Part shown: one piece after another, positions 45,440 to 57,389 of the stretch
How positions within the stretch are numbered: the stretch's first letter is position 1
Layout of the letters: every line of letters starts with the position of its first letter
Assembly: GCA_034440575.1 (NCBI GenBank)
Contig: JAOTOL010001569.1
Location: 446,001-510,000, forward strand
DNA from: Imbricaverruca yamaguchii
Lineage: Eukaryota; Arthropoda; Thecostraca; Neoverrucidae
Direction: 5' to 3'
Length of the DNA: 64,000 bases
Program-made: the position numbers and the translations under genes
The notes under the pieces: generated by a model
What the model was told of the DNA's origin: nothing
Seen by the model: only the letters and a program-made list of their open reading frames with translations
Database searches by the model: none

Positions 45440-45745
45440 GCAGCATGCCAATTACTGAACACTGAATTGACATCCTTTTGAAATAAGTATGAACATCATG
45501 CTTCTTGGTGTGTGCTTATTAGGCTTTCATGCCTTGTTTTCTATCAGTATCCAAGTTATAGATATGCTTTTGCTCATCATACTAGATCTGGAATTGTGAT
45601 GCCATTCAATAAAGTTCATAGTATACATGTTTGTATAAATTTTCATGGATATAAGTATCCACAAATTAGATATGTTTCAAAACATGCACAACAGGAATAC
45701 TTATATGTATCCAATTATCTCAATACTGGGTTTGCATGACTTGGC
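45440..45745 (+). repeat. Interspersed repeat, third diverged copy
   Basis: GACATCCTTTTGAAATAAGT...TGCTTATTAGGC...TTTCTATC resembles 56820-56880 (GACATCCTGCTCCTTGATGC...). It is less similar than the other two copies. Confidence 0.5.
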
Positions 45746-47630
45746 AAGAATGTATATAACATTATGGCCATGTAAATTTTGATACCCTGTTTTACTCATT
45801 TGAACATATCACAACTCACAAAAAATCATTATTTTGACATTGCTTGTCTATAGAAGTGTGTCACCTCAAAATGGTTTGCAGGGGTGCCTTTTGCTCTCAA
45901 GGGTGCCTGTGGCTGAAAACAATGGGTGGGTGCACTTCAGCCTTCATGGAGGGGAGACTTCTCATCCATAGGGGGACACCTTCCATGAGTGGCTCATGCT
46001 TCCAGTGCTCTCCCTCTATCTATTTCTGCAAGTAGTAGGGCTGAGTGCAGCAGTTATAATTATTTTATCATGTGCTATTGCCACTTAGTACGATTTGGCC
46101 TGCAATCTGACTTCACCATAGACTCTCACCTGATTCTCTCACCTGGTTGGCTCCCCAACTTTTCAAGTTTAAAAATGCCCAAGGATGTTCTTGTTGAAAT
46201 TCATGTGCCTTAAATTAGATAAAATAGTTATCAGATTGAATGGGCAAGTAACAGGAACTGAAAAGTGTACCTGAAGCATAATTTGAATATTGATAATAGC
46301 CACTGCATCTGCAAATGCATAGTTGTCACAAAATATGTATACAATGAGTTCAACAAAATTAAATACAAAGAATTAAAGCTATGCTTCCAAGTTTTATTTG
46401 TATACTATCATGTCTAATTCATATATTATATCCATACACATTGTGCAGAGATTTGAATGCAGGGCAGTTTTAAGTCCATTAAGTTTACTGCATGATAAGG
46501 TCGTGAATTCTGCCAACTTCCAACTGTTCTTGCTCATATTTTGTGTGGTGTATGTATACCAAGGCACTATGGATATGGTTTATAACAGCCAAGGCTACAC
46601 ACCATATGCATGGGCACAAAATGACCCTGGATGTTGATGCACCTCTGAGTTCCAACTCACCACCACCACCATATGTATGGTGTTTAGCTGCCAGGATTAT
46701 GCACCATGCATATGGTGTAGAACCATGGTGTTTTGCAATGCAAGCATTTCATGCTGTACTCCATCCTTCCATCACCTCTGGAGGGCAAATATTGAGTGGG
46801 TAATGCTCCTTAATCTTCCTTGAGGGGCTTGTGATCAAATCCCCAGCTGCTTGCCAATGCTGAAAGATGTTGAAAAGCAAATAAGATATATTAATTTTTT
46901 TGTTTGTTTGCTACTGACACTTCTCTCCACAAAATGCATAATATAACCTAGAATGTGTGCTTTTGGAACCTGTGAATTTACCATGATTGTTGACAGACAA
47001 GAAGGTTCATGAGATTGTAAACAAACAATTTTACAACTCAGATATTTAACACAGTTTGTGATTAACAAATGATGTACTTGAAATCAAACAGTGTATGTAC
47101 ACCAAATTTGATGTGAATACCCTGCTTGCAATTTTTGTGAAATTTGCCAAAAATAATTAAAATCCCATTCAAATATACCTGACAAAAAAAAACATATTTT
47201 GACAATGCAGATGCATAAAATTTCTCCCCCTCCTTTAAGTAAACAAAAAGTGTACAGAAGAATGGGTTTTTGGTCAGGAACCCAAGGATGGTCAGGAATA
47301 TAATGAATGGTGTAAAATTACACACACAAAAACAGTTGTATCTAGTGTATTGATGTTGGGTCACATTCCTAAAGCACAAATCCACCACCATGATGTTTGG
47401 CCACTGAAGACATACTGCTGTTGGATCAATATCAATGATTACTATCAATATTTGTTCAAATAAACAGGTTTGCAGCAACATTCGTCCACACGTGCATCTT
47501 ACAATGCACATCGCAGCGTGTGCTCCCCGTTAGTCTCAGTCACTGCCAATTGATCTTGTGACAACATACACCACTTGATCTACATGCTCCAAAGTGCATC
47601 AAAATTAAAATTGACGATTAACGTGTGATT
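45746..47630. other. AT-rich stretch upstream of brainiac, no gene recognised
   Basis: Repeated CACCATATGCATGG / ATGCACCATGCATATGG motifs at 46595-46715 are partly palindromic and resemble inverted motifs at 43870-43990. The brainiac 5' UTR and promoter should lie near the right end of this stretch, but no TATA or initiator motif could be assigned. Confidence 0.4.
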
Positions 47631-47633
47631 TGT

Positions 47634-48496
47634 ATGCCACAGAGGAGAGGAGTGGTGCTGGCCGGCCGTGCCATGCGCTGGCGTCGTCCTCTGATGTCGG
47701 TGCTGGCCGCGGCCGTGCCTCTGCTGCTGCTGCTCGAGGTGCTGGGCGTGTTCCGCCACCTGGCCGAGCTGGACTACGAGGCGCACTTCTCCTACCCGCT
47801 GGACAGCGACGTCGGACTCTACGTGAGCCTGCTGCTGAGCGGCCAGCAGCCGCCGGTGACGCCGCTCAACGAGCACCGGTTCCGCTACCTGTCGGAGGCG
47901 GCCGGCCGCTGCGACACGGCGGCGCCGCTGCGCCTGCTGCTGCTGGTCAAGTCGGCCGTGCAGCACTTCGAGCGGCGGCGCGCCATCCGGCTGGCGTGGG
48001 CGTCGCAGCGGCCCGACGTGCGCCACGTGTTCCTGCTGGGCACGCGCGCCGGCGACTGGCAGCTGCAGAGCGCCGTCCGCCGCGAGGTGGACGAGTTCGG
48101 CGACATCGTGCAGGCGCACTTCCAGGACTCCTACTTCAACAACACGCTCAAGACGATGAGCGGCGTGCGCTGGGCGGTCGAGTCGTGTCCGTCGGCCGAG
48201 CTGGTCATGTTCGCCGACGACGACATGTACGTGTCGGTGGTGAACGTGCTGCGGCTGGCGGCCGCCCGCCAGGCGTACCCGTCCGACCCGCCCGCCGGCG
48301 CGTCGCACGGGCCGCTGCTGGTCGGCTACGTGTTCCACTCGCCGCCGCACCGGCACCGCTTCAGCAAGTGGTACGTCTCGCTGGAGGAGTACCCGTTCAG
48401 CCTGTGGCCGCCGTACTGCACGGCCGGCGCGTACATCGTGTCGCGCGACGTCCTGCGGAGGCTGTTCTTCACCAGCCACTACACCAAGTCCTTCAG
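47634..48496 (+). CDS. brn: brainiac, exon 1; beta-1,3-N-acetylglucosaminyltransferase
   Basis: Glycosyltransferase family 31. From the first ATG (47634; Met14 at 47673 is an alternative) the product has a basic start (RWRRP), then a hydrophobic signal anchor (MSVLAAAVPLLLLLEVLGVF), as expected for a Golgi type II membrane enzyme. Family motifs follow: LLLLVKSAVQHFERRRAIR, HVFLLGT, DSYFNNTLKTMSGVRW, the DDD metal-binding site in MFADDDMYVSV, and FSKWYVSLEEYPFSLWPPYC. In Drosophila the enzyme adds GlcNAc to mannosyl-glucosyl-ceramide. The donor TTCAG|GTGGGT follows 48496 and leaves two bases. The exon is very GC-rich against an AT-rich surrounding. Confidence 0.95.
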
Positions 48497-49370
48497 GTGG
48501 GTCCTGCCGTTCAGCCCGGACATACTAGTGTTACGGCGGGGGGATCAAGCCGCGTTTCTCGGAGCTGACCCACGTTTTGGCTAGTCGAGTACAACTCATT
48601 GACACTCCCATTTAAAGGCAGCTTACCTGGGGAGAAGGGAGCATTTGTTGGTAGCCCTGACTGCGACATTGAACCAATTTTCCTGTGACTTCAAGAAAGT
48701 GGGAAGTATCGTTGCCATGTATCGAATTCAGTACTCATCACAAGAACTTTTCACAGGCACAGCATATTCTCAAGAATGATCGCAAGAAATGCGTGCATGA
48801 TCACAACTCTTTAACTTGACAGTAAACTATGTACAGTTGTATTTATATTGGTATTTATATTTTCTCACTATATTACCAAAATTGCATAATTATATTGAGT
48901 TGTTGTGGAATTTCTCTGTTATATTGTTGCTCTATGTTATGTAGTGCTAATGTTTATAGAAACGGGAATATGAATTATTGTTGTGTAGCTTTTTCCAAGA
49001 ATGGCCATCATTTGCACTAGCATATTGTTGTGGGGAGAGCAAGATATTGGTGGGTTGCAGAACTTCTCTGCTCCTCCTCAGCCTTTTCAGACACAGGATG
49101 GGGCACCGAACTGCGAAAGGGAATTGTACCGACATCAGCTCTTGACAGCCCGTGGATGCATGTATACTTCCTCAAACTTGTCGCACCACGTCTGATTATT
49201 ATAGGTACCACGCCGTGCCACGGCCCTTCGTGTCAAAGCCAATTCGCTTCGTCTGTGTCGCAGCATTTCAGCACTAGTGACAACACACACGACCGCCAGG
49301 CTCTGGAGCATGTAGGTCACGTGGTGCATGACGTCACAAGATCAAGTGGCAGTGGCAGAGACGGCCGGAG
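48497..49370. other. brainiac intron, 5' part
   Basis: Intron sequence, AT-rich from 48830 to 49020. No exon or repeat was recognised with confidence. Confidence 0.4.
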
Positions 49371-49376
49371 GGCGCC

Positions 49377-49600
49377 CTCCCCCAATATCTTGCTTAGGGA
49401 AATTATTGAAAAGGAAATTCTTGACTCTCATTCCCCGCACTGCGAAGTGTGCAAAATGATCCCCCATACCCCCATACTCTGTCCTCGTCCCCCCAATATC
49501 TTGCTAAGAGGAAATTATTGCAAAGGGAATTCTTGCCTCCCATTCCCCACACTGTGAAGTATGCAAAATAATCCCCCATACCAGGATTACGTTTAGGTCA
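49377..49600 (+). repeat. 111-bp tandem duplication in brainiac intron
   Basis: CCCCAATATCTTGCT starts at 49380 and again at 49491. Both copies continue through GAAATTATTG, AATTCTTG, CATTCCCC and ATCCCCCATACC. Confidence 0.88.
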
Positions 49601-49684
49601 GTATAGTTCAATCGATGTCAACATTCAAAATTCACTGTTTTACACGGTTCGGACGGCGCGATGTTATGCAGCCAGTCAGGTGAT

Positions 49685-50190
49685 GTGTGCTGATGTCCGT
49701 CAGTGTGGTGGTGTCAGCTGACGTCTGTCAGTGTGATGGTGTTAGCTGGCGTCTGTCATTGTGGTGTCAGCTGGCGCCCGTCAGTGTGTGGTGTCAGCTG
49801 ACGTCCGTCAGTGTGGTGGTGTCAGTCTGTGGTGTAGGCGTCTGTCAGTGGGTGTGTACGTCTGTCAGTGTGGTGTCAGCTGGCGTCTGTCAGTGTGGTG
49901 GTCAGCTGGCGTCTGTCAGTGTGGTGGTGTCAGCTGACGTCCGTCAGTGTGGTGGTGTCAGCTGACGTCCGTCAGAGTGGTGGTGTCAGCTGACGTCTGT
50001 CAGTGTGGTGGTGTCAGCTGGCGTCGTTAGGTGGTGTCAGCTGGCGTCCTAGTGTGGGGGGAGTGGTCTGTCAGTGTGGTGTTGTCAGTGTGGTGTCAGC
50101 TGATGTCCGTCAGTGTGGTGGTGTCAGCTGACGTCCGTCAGTGTGGTGGTGTCAGCTGGCGTCCGTCAGTGTGGTGGGGTCAGCTGTCAC
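49685..50190 (+). repeat. 28-bp minisatellite in brainiac intron (about 18 units)
   Basis: The unit GTGTCAGCTGACGTCCGTCA plus GTGTGGTG has variants in which GCTGGCGTCTGTC replaces GCTGACGTCCGTC. It ends about 50 bp before the exon 2 acceptor at 50243. Confidence 0.93.
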
Positions 50191-50243
50191 CTATCGTGCC
50201 GTCGAAGCTGCGCGAGACTGGAGCGTCAACTGTGCGACGGCAG

Positions 50244-50436
50244 GTTCGACGACATCTACATGGGCCTGGTAGCCAAGAAGGCGAATCTGGTGCCGCTGCA
50301 CACCGAGCACATCCACTTCTGGGAGAAGCCGTACGACGCCGCCGGCTACCGGGACGTGGTCGCCTCGCACGGCTACCACGACCCCGAGCGGCTGCTGCGC
50401 GTCTGGCGCGAGCAGCACCGCCTCGGCCACGCCTGA
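50244..50436 (+). CDS. brn: brainiac, exon 2 (C-terminus)
   Basis: Exon 2 completes Arg (AG|G) and reads FDDIYMGLVAKKANLVPLHT, EHIHFWEKPYDAAGYRDVVA, SHGYHDPERLLRVWREQHRL, GHA, TGA (50434-50436). The [F/E]DDVY-x-G motif and the final W..E..R pattern match the brainiac C-terminus. The acceptor is GCGACGGCAG at 50243. The two exons encode 351 residues, close to the 325 of the fly protein, so the gene appears complete. Confidence 0.95.
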
Positions 50437-50797
50437 CCCCGCCCACTGTCGGCGGTGCCGGTGCTGACGGTGCGCCGTCCTGGTAGTGGCGTCTCATGTT
50501 GCCCCGTGGTTGGCTGTGCCAGTACTGAGTGATATATTATGGGCCGTACCGGTACTGACTGGACCGAGCTCGTATCCGCCATCGATTACTGTGTGATGTG
50601 CCAGTATTGACTGTGAGTTGTAGTGCGATGTACCGCTGCTGCCAATGGACTACTGTGGGCCGTGCAAATATGGACTGGGCTGTATGTGTCGTACCGATGT
50701 TGACTGTTGGCTGCATTGGTACTGCCTATGGCCTGTATCTCTATTGCTGCGGACTGATGGACCGATACGGTATGCGCCAGCTAACACTGGTGCATGC

Positions 50798-50897
50798 GTG
50801 TCGACTGATGATTGCATCTCACTGTTTTACTGATGTTATTGGCGCTGCATGACCGACGCAGTCGATGCGCCCTTAATCTCAAATAACTAACTAACTA
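50798..50897 (+). mobile_element. SINE/LINE 3'-end insertion, longest copy (100 bp)
   Basis: The insert ends GGCGCTGCATGACCGACGCA, GTCGATGCGCCCTTAATCTC, AAATAACTAACTA. It is flanked by a perfect 12-bp duplication, ACTGGTGCATGC, at 50786-50797 and 50898-50909. Both the outer stem (GGCGC/GCGCC) and the inner stem (CTGC/GCAG) are intact. Confidence 0.82.
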
Positions 50898-50949
50898 ACT
50901 GGTGCATGCACCTTGGGTTGTGCTGGCACTGAATTTGGACTGATGTGCG

Positions 50950-51515
50950 ACTCATCAGCTACCGTGGACTACTGATACTGACTGTGCTATGGTGGACTGT
51001 ACTGCTACTATCGGCCACTGTGGAGTGTATCGCTACTGACTCGACCACTGTGGACTGTACCACTACTGACTATCGACTACTGTGGACTGTACTGCTACCG
51101 ACTGTCGAGTACTGTGGACGGTACTGCTACTGACTCGACTACTGTGGACTGTACCATACTATCAACTACTGTGGACTATACCGATAGTATCGACTACTGT
51201 GGACTATACCGCTACTGAATATCGACTACTATGGACTGTACCGATAATGACTATCGACTACTGTGGACTATACCGATACTATCGACTACTGTGGACTATA
51301 CCGCTACTGACTATCGACTACTATGGACTACTGCTACTGACTATCAACTACAGCGGACTGTACCCTACTAACTGTCGACTACTGTGCACTGTACCATCAT
51401 TGAATAGCGACTACTATGGACTGTACCAATAATGACTATCGACTACTGTGGACTGTACCACTACTGACTATGGACTACTGTGGACTGTACCAATAATGAC
51501 TATCGATTGCTGTGC
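50950..51515 (+). repeat. About 32-bp minisatellite 3' of brainiac
   Basis: Units of the form TATCGACTACTGTGGACTGT plus ACCACTACTGAC are repeated with frequent loss of short blocks. Diverged units reach back to about 50600 (GACTACTGTGGGCCGTGC). It may lie in the 3' UTR or just beyond it. Confidence 0.9.
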
Positions 51516-54495
51516 AGTGGTGATCTCCAACTCCCGGTACACGACACAGCAGTTGCGGTTGTGTGAAGCTGCAAATGTCATTGGGTCGTGACGTTCGTAA
51601 TGTCGGGGGCGGCCAGCTCCCGAACACACCAATGCGGAGTGCCGTTCCAGCGAGCTGCGAGCGGCATCTCTTCCATCGATGCCGCGACTGAGCGTGTGCG
51701 TGACGGTGCCGCGGTCACAGGCTGTGTCCTGTTATGGATCTCATAACAGTGTATGGTGTCTTAAGACGTCATAGCAGCATACCCGTAGGCGCAATATTGA
51801 ATTCCACCATTATTGTGAGTTATCATGTGCATCGTGCGCATCCGGTGGTGATGTCCGTGATCCTTGGCTCCAGATTGTTCAGAAAGGAGTGATTCCATGT
51901 GATTCTGAACATACTGCGATTGCGTGTTGAGCTTTTGCTTATGCTCACCAATTAAACAAAAGGTATTCTAGTCGTATCAGTGAAGTAAGCGAACATCTAC
52001 CTGTGATGTAGCGTCGTACAATACAGATTGGTGTATATACTTTACATCTGCTGTACATTCTGTTTCTTCTAATATTTGTCCAATTTAGTGTTAGCGGCCT
52101 TATGAAGCGGTCTGAACGCACAAATGTGGTTGAAACCAGCATATGCCACGCTTTATACACTACAGGACATCAACAGTATATTTGTGCTGTGTTCATATAT
52201 TTGCATCACTGCCATTGCAGCGTCTCGTGTCTCCTAAAATTGGGCTATGAAATCCTTTATCTACATACCTCTCTCTTATGCTAAGAGCCTGGGTTCCCTG
52301 AGCGAACTCAGTTCTGAATATTGGCCTGGTGCCTTCACAGCTTTTGTTTTACCATTATCAATCTGAACATATGCCAAACATGGTTAAGATCGTCGCGTTT
52401 CTGTCGTACGGTGAGGCTCCAATCTAAAAATTTGGTGACCGTTTGAAATTTCTGCAATCTCGGCGTTAGTCACACTTTAAGGGGGCACAAAGCAAAAACG
52501 CCAAGCAGCGACATAAGTGCGTCTTGAGAGAAAAGCACGAAAATCCAAAACTCTTCGACGGACTTCGTGCACTGAAAACGGTAGCCTTTCATCACAATTT
52601 TGGTGGTCGATATCCCGTCCCACAGAAAATGTTGACTGCGCCCTTGAAAAGTAATCAAACCATCGGGCGGCTGTCTCTGGTTATATAGCCTTCGTTTTAC
52701 CGCTTCGACGTCAGTTACCAGGAGTGCATTCATGTTCAGAAAATCACAGCTATATTGAACGGGATAATAACAAGCATATATTCGACTCGTTAACAGCCAC
52801 CACACAGGACATCTTATTGTATTGAAAAGGTGCTATTTTTAACCAAAAATGACAACAGAATTTGGTCCCGGCATCACCGTTGCAACGCCCCTGCGTAGTA
52901 TCATAGTTTTGTTTCTCTTCGTCCGGTATTTGCTGTCAGTCAGCTGCTCAGTTGCAATCGCCGCAAACGCAAGTGAAGTCACAAGAAGTATGCTCATTCT
53001 GTACTTAAAAACACTAAACAACGTGGGCGTGACGAGAGCTGATCACCTAAGTAATCTTCGGGCTAATCTAGAGTTAGCCAGCTTTTTAGAAGTTTGCGTC
53101 ACGTTTGCGTCACCCCGCTGTGACCCTGTAACGTTGTGATATTGGCTAGATTCTGGGAGCTGCCAAGTTCATGCTATAGCCAGGTAGAGCTACCTCGCGA
53201 TTCGTGTGTATTCCACGCAGGTTGTTTTATGACATCACTGGGGTACCGTGGTACGGTATGAAGAAGCTTGTCCTTTGGTAAATTATGACTGAGATGAGTA
53301 GGTAAGCCTGGAGCCACCATCGGATCTACGTATGATGAGATACTGCAATAGAAGGAAGAGACTCCTGCGCAGCGAAATGGATGGACGGGGTGGCGACGAC
53401 AAACATGAACTTCGTCCGTGGTTCCTGTAAATGCAGAGGCAACGTCGGCCGGAATGGAACGCGGATCTGATTCTCTGACAATAAGAGCAAGATGTTTGAG
53501 CGAGGCCAGCATACACCAGGGGCGGATCCAGGAATGTTCATGGATATATGTATCGAGGGTGCCTTCGGCTGAAAATCAATGAGTAGGAAGGGGGTGCATT
53601 AGAGCACATTCCCTCCAAGGAAACGCAAATTCGTCTCCCCGAGTGATACATCAAACCATTGAGCGGGGTGTGGGTGCACTACTCGAGCTTTACCTGTAGG
53701 GCGCGATCATTCATGGCAGAAAATTCCCATAGTGCCCACCTTTATCCCCCTGGCGACCACCAATATGGGATGCTTGTTTGTCTGCTAACGGATGGTCAGT
53801 GCAGAGTTGCAGGGTAACCGCAAATCACAGCTTCGCGGGAGGAAAGAGCTGTGGTCGGGTTCAGGCGCCTCTGAATGGAACAGGGCTCAAATGGTGGCCG
53901 AATATGGATGGACGGCGCCGGGGGATGCGAGCCAAATGGCGACAGCACGAGCAGTGCAGGGGTTGCACGGTACGCTGCAGCGGTTCAGCTTATCACGTCG
54001 GTGTTATCGGTGCAATGCTTAGGATCGTGGATAAGATTTTCAATCCTAATGCCCGCCAATATTTCTCAATTATTGTCCACTTGCAAACGCATGCCCATTA
54101 TCACGGATGCTGCCAAACCGCTGCATGCTGTCCATGTGTGAGTATGCATACGATACCACTGACGTCATACTGACGAAATATGGTAGCATTTTTACTGTTA
54201 TATGTAGTCCGTAAATGACGCATGTCTTGGCAAGTTGGCACAATATTGCGTCGTAGGTGCCACGGTACTGCGCGATCAGCGTTCGGCAGCATGTCGTTTT
54301 GTTGTTAGCGTCTGCCTCTTGGCATTTGCCATTGGGTATATATTTTTTTTTAATTGGTGTATGTGAGGAGAGTGTGTGAATAGCTGGTGTGTTGCGATTA
54401 TTAGTGCTCCGATTCAACCCTTCCTGCCGTGCCCAGGTGAGGAAGATTTTATTTAATGAATGGACCGATGGTCGAGGCGCCCTTAAATGGAGTCA
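51516..54495. other. No gene recognised
   Basis: Two open frames were weighed: 96 codons at 52849-53139 (+) with a hydrophobic stretch near residues 18-40, and 111 codons at 52805-52470 (-). Neither resembles a known family or shows splice context, so neither is called. A possible degenerate SINE/LINE 3'-end (GACCGATGGTCGAGGCGCCC) lies at 54462. Confidence 0.4.
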
Positions 54496-54499
54496 AAAT

Positions 54500-54710
54500 A
54501 CCTAACAAGATAGGTAGGTAGGTAGGTACCTTCATACCTATCTATGTCGGTAAGTATGTGCCTACATACGCACCTACAAATGTACCTAAGTACCTACCTA
54601 GGTAGTTGCCTTCCTGCATGCACATGTAAGTAGGTAGGTACTACCTGCCATGTAAGTAGGTAGGTACATGTAAGTAGATAGGTTCAGGATACATCTACCT
54701 ACCTGCTGAA
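54500..54710. repeat. (TAGG)n / (CCTA)n block with inverted organisation
   Basis: TAGGTAGGTAGG tracts alternate with CTACCTACCTAG tracts over about 200 bp, so the region can form several short hairpins. Related tracts occur at 42838 and 57670. Confidence 0.85.
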
Positions 54711-55320
54711 CCCCTGAAAGCCAGAAGATCCTCAGGTTAAGGCCAGAATTCTTTGGGCAGAGTGGGAAACTTATTTTCGAGTTGGTTTTACAGCAGCAAT
54801 TTGATCTGTCTACCTACTAGCTTTTGGGCCTTCAAAGTTATTCCTCCCTTCAACTAAATAATCCGGACATGAACTAAAAAAAGTACACTGAAGAGCTTTT
54901 AATATTGATACAATCTGTTTAAATCGATTTTCTAGCTTTTTCATAGGAAAAAATTGTTCTTCATGGTGAGAATAAACCAATTTTAGATGGGTTGCTTTAG
55001 TATAGTTTTCCTTAAACTATTTTGTATTCTGAAGCCTATATCCAAATAGATGGCAAGTCAGTTGGTGCACTTGCATCCTACTTATGGGGTGTGTCGTGAA
55101 TATTTACTTGTGTGGTATGAGTATGTTGGGAGTATCAGGTATGGATTGATCAACTTGGTTGACATTGATTAAGTATACTTTGTTGTTATTTTGTCTTCCA
55201 TTGTTCAGGAAGTTGGCTTAAAACCACATCCTTCACTAATTTAACTATGGTGCAAATTTACTCTGACATTCATTTGTCAACTGCCATATACATTAGAGCT
55301 GAGTGTAGTCCCAACATAAA
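54711..55320. other. No gene recognised
   Basis: AT-rich sequence without recognisable exon, RNA gene or repeat. Confidence 0.4.
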
Positions 55321-55322
55321 TC

Positions 55323-55405
55323 ATAAAGACATAAAGACATAAAAGATTAGTGCAACTATGAGCCACAAGGGCCCTTCTTGGTTGTACTCTGTACACTCAA
55401 CCAAA
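55323..55405 (-). mobile_element. CR1-like LINE 3' end, extremely 5'-truncated
   Basis: Inverted copy of the last 80 bp of the element at 14790-16800: CTATGAGCCACAAGGGCCCT and TTGGTTGTACTCTGTACAC. The tail of AAAGACAT repeats is on the left side, as expected for a minus-strand copy. Confidence 0.85.
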
Positions 55406-55619
55406 TCAGAAAGTGTTTTGCAATTTACTGATGTTCATAAGTTTGATGTTACTTATTTCAGCATGGTCAACAGTAAAACCTATTTCATTATTAAAACATG
55501 TGAATTATATTTGGTTGTTGATTTTAATGTATGCGAATAATTATGTCAGTTGTCTCCGTCCATCTCATCCCAGGTCTCTTCTCTTTCCTGAGACCTGGGA
55601 CCTGCAAGCAAATTTCCAC

Positions 55620-57240
55620 TGTAAAACTGACTTCTGTGTTGGGAGTCTGAGTGCATATCAACTTCTTCTGGAGTACATTTTCATGGAATATTTGTTTTGA
55701 TCAATGGAAGCCGTTTACTAGTAACCAATGGGAAAAGCATATGCAGTAGTCAGTATCTACATAATATGTACCAGTAATATGCATTGTCATTTTTGGTCAA
55801 AGCATTGGAATAAAGAAGTGCACAATGGGTGGTGCAGCTGGGCACCAAATAGGGATAGCTTCATCATGTTAACTCACAGAGGCAATGCACATCCCTTTCA
55901 CTGTTGGTTTCAGTATGAGACTAGCCATATGAATAAGGAAAAACATCACAATTCACCTTCATCTCAGAATGAATGCCTACTTACACAGCCAATTTGCTGC
56001 ATAATATGTACCCACTTCTGCTACTGCACATGCCACAGTCAGATGTGACAGTGGTGTGTAACCCAAAGGATCAGTCAAGGTGTTGTGTTTGTGGCATGAC
56101 ACTGTTAACCAGTGTAAAATAATTGATAATGTGGCCTGGAAATTCACAGTTAATGGGACTGTGCTATTTCATCCTTGTCTTAGGTTTTTACCAATTTGCC
56201 ACATGATGTGTGGGCAGTCATACACATGACAGCTAAGTAATGTAAAATGCATGTGACTGAAGTCAAATATGTGCATTACAACAGCATTCTGCTTTTTTTA
56301 ATCCTTAAGTGGAGATCCTTTGTTTTCTTCCAATATTTCACTATTCCCAAGCAACTTCTTTCTTCATCCACACAGTTAATGGTGAAGTAATTTTAGTACA
56401 ATGTTGTTAACATTGTGTTCAAAGATGCAAATGATTAAGATGCTATATGGAAGTACCTTGCATCAATTGGTTGACAAACATATTTCAGAACAGAAAACAC
56501 TAACCTAGCCATTTCTGATCTCTGGCCTCTGGGACTCTGGAGGATATCCATTAAAACTCAAATTTTCCTACTATATGGGTGGTGTGAATGCAGGTTTCTA
56601 GAGATGTACCTCCAGAGTCAGAGTAACCAGAGGGTATTGTACTCAGTGCATGTGCATGATGTCTTGCAAGACCTGTTGGCACATTGTTCTCTGCATTTTC
56701 AGTGGTTGAAATTGGCAGAAGTGTGTGAATCAGTGGTCCAGCTACTGCAGTGATAAATTATTAATGGAATATGGTGGAAAATACCACTTTCTGAGCACTC
56801 AATCCACATCTCTCTCCGAGTGGTAACGACATCCTGCTCCTTGATGCATGCTTATGAAGTATTTGTGTTTCCTTTCTAACAAAATCTTGTTTCTAAGCAT
56901 TATGTCCATGCTCTCGACAAGAAATGTTGATACACAAATATTTCGCAACTCAATTTCAGGTAATGGTAGTACCTAAAATGTGATCTGGCATACACTACCA
57001 GTTTACAACATAGGCATTATTCTCCCTATCTTGAATATAGCACTTCAAAATTATGTATCCAGAAACAAGTCATGAAGGTACAGTCGTAAGTACATTACAT
57101 ACAACAATTCCTCAAATTTGAGTATGAAAGACATCAAAAACATGTTAATTGATACTAATTCCATGGAAAATTTTGACATCCTACTATGCTCGTTTCGACA
57201 TCTCACACCTAACGAAAAACCATTATTTTAACCCTGAGCT
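55620..57240 (+). repeat. Unclassified interspersed element, best-preserved copy
   Basis: Three separate parts have homologues elsewhere in the window: 55620-56110 (inverted at 44550-45030), 56111-56402 (direct at 29377-29655) and 56765-57240 (inverted at 38590-39115, and a diverged direct copy at 45440). Whether they form one element is inferred from their contiguity here only. No terminal repeats or family-defining protein motifs were recognised. Confidence 0.65.
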
Positions 57241-57327
57241 ACTGACTGATACTAAAAGTGGTTAGTTTGAGTGGTGGCCAAAATTGGAATAGCCAGCATT
57301 TTTGTGTATGTCATTCTGTTAGTTTTC

Positions 57328-57382
57328 TGGGCACTGTATAACCACTGCAGTTGATGTGCCCTAAAACCCTAATAACTAACTT
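57328..57382 (+). mobile_element. Degenerate SINE/LINE 3'-end fragment
   Basis: GGGCACTGTATAACCACTGC, AGTTGATGTGCCCTAAAACC, CTAATAACTAAC fits the short-insert family. The outer stem reads GGGCAC/GTGCCC, a paired change relative to GGGCGC/GCGCCC. No target duplication was found. Confidence 0.65.
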
Positions 57383-57389
57383 TTAGTCC

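Noticed and set aside
47580..48568. Long frames antisense to and in another frame of brainiac exon 1 (299 and 312 codons)
   Set aside because: These are shadows caused by the GC-rich coding sequence. Only the +47634 frame has glycosyltransferase motifs.
52849..53139. Plus-strand frame of 96 codons with a hydrophobic N-terminal third
   Set aside because: No homology or codon bias is recognisable, and a frame this long is not rare by chance in 64 kb.
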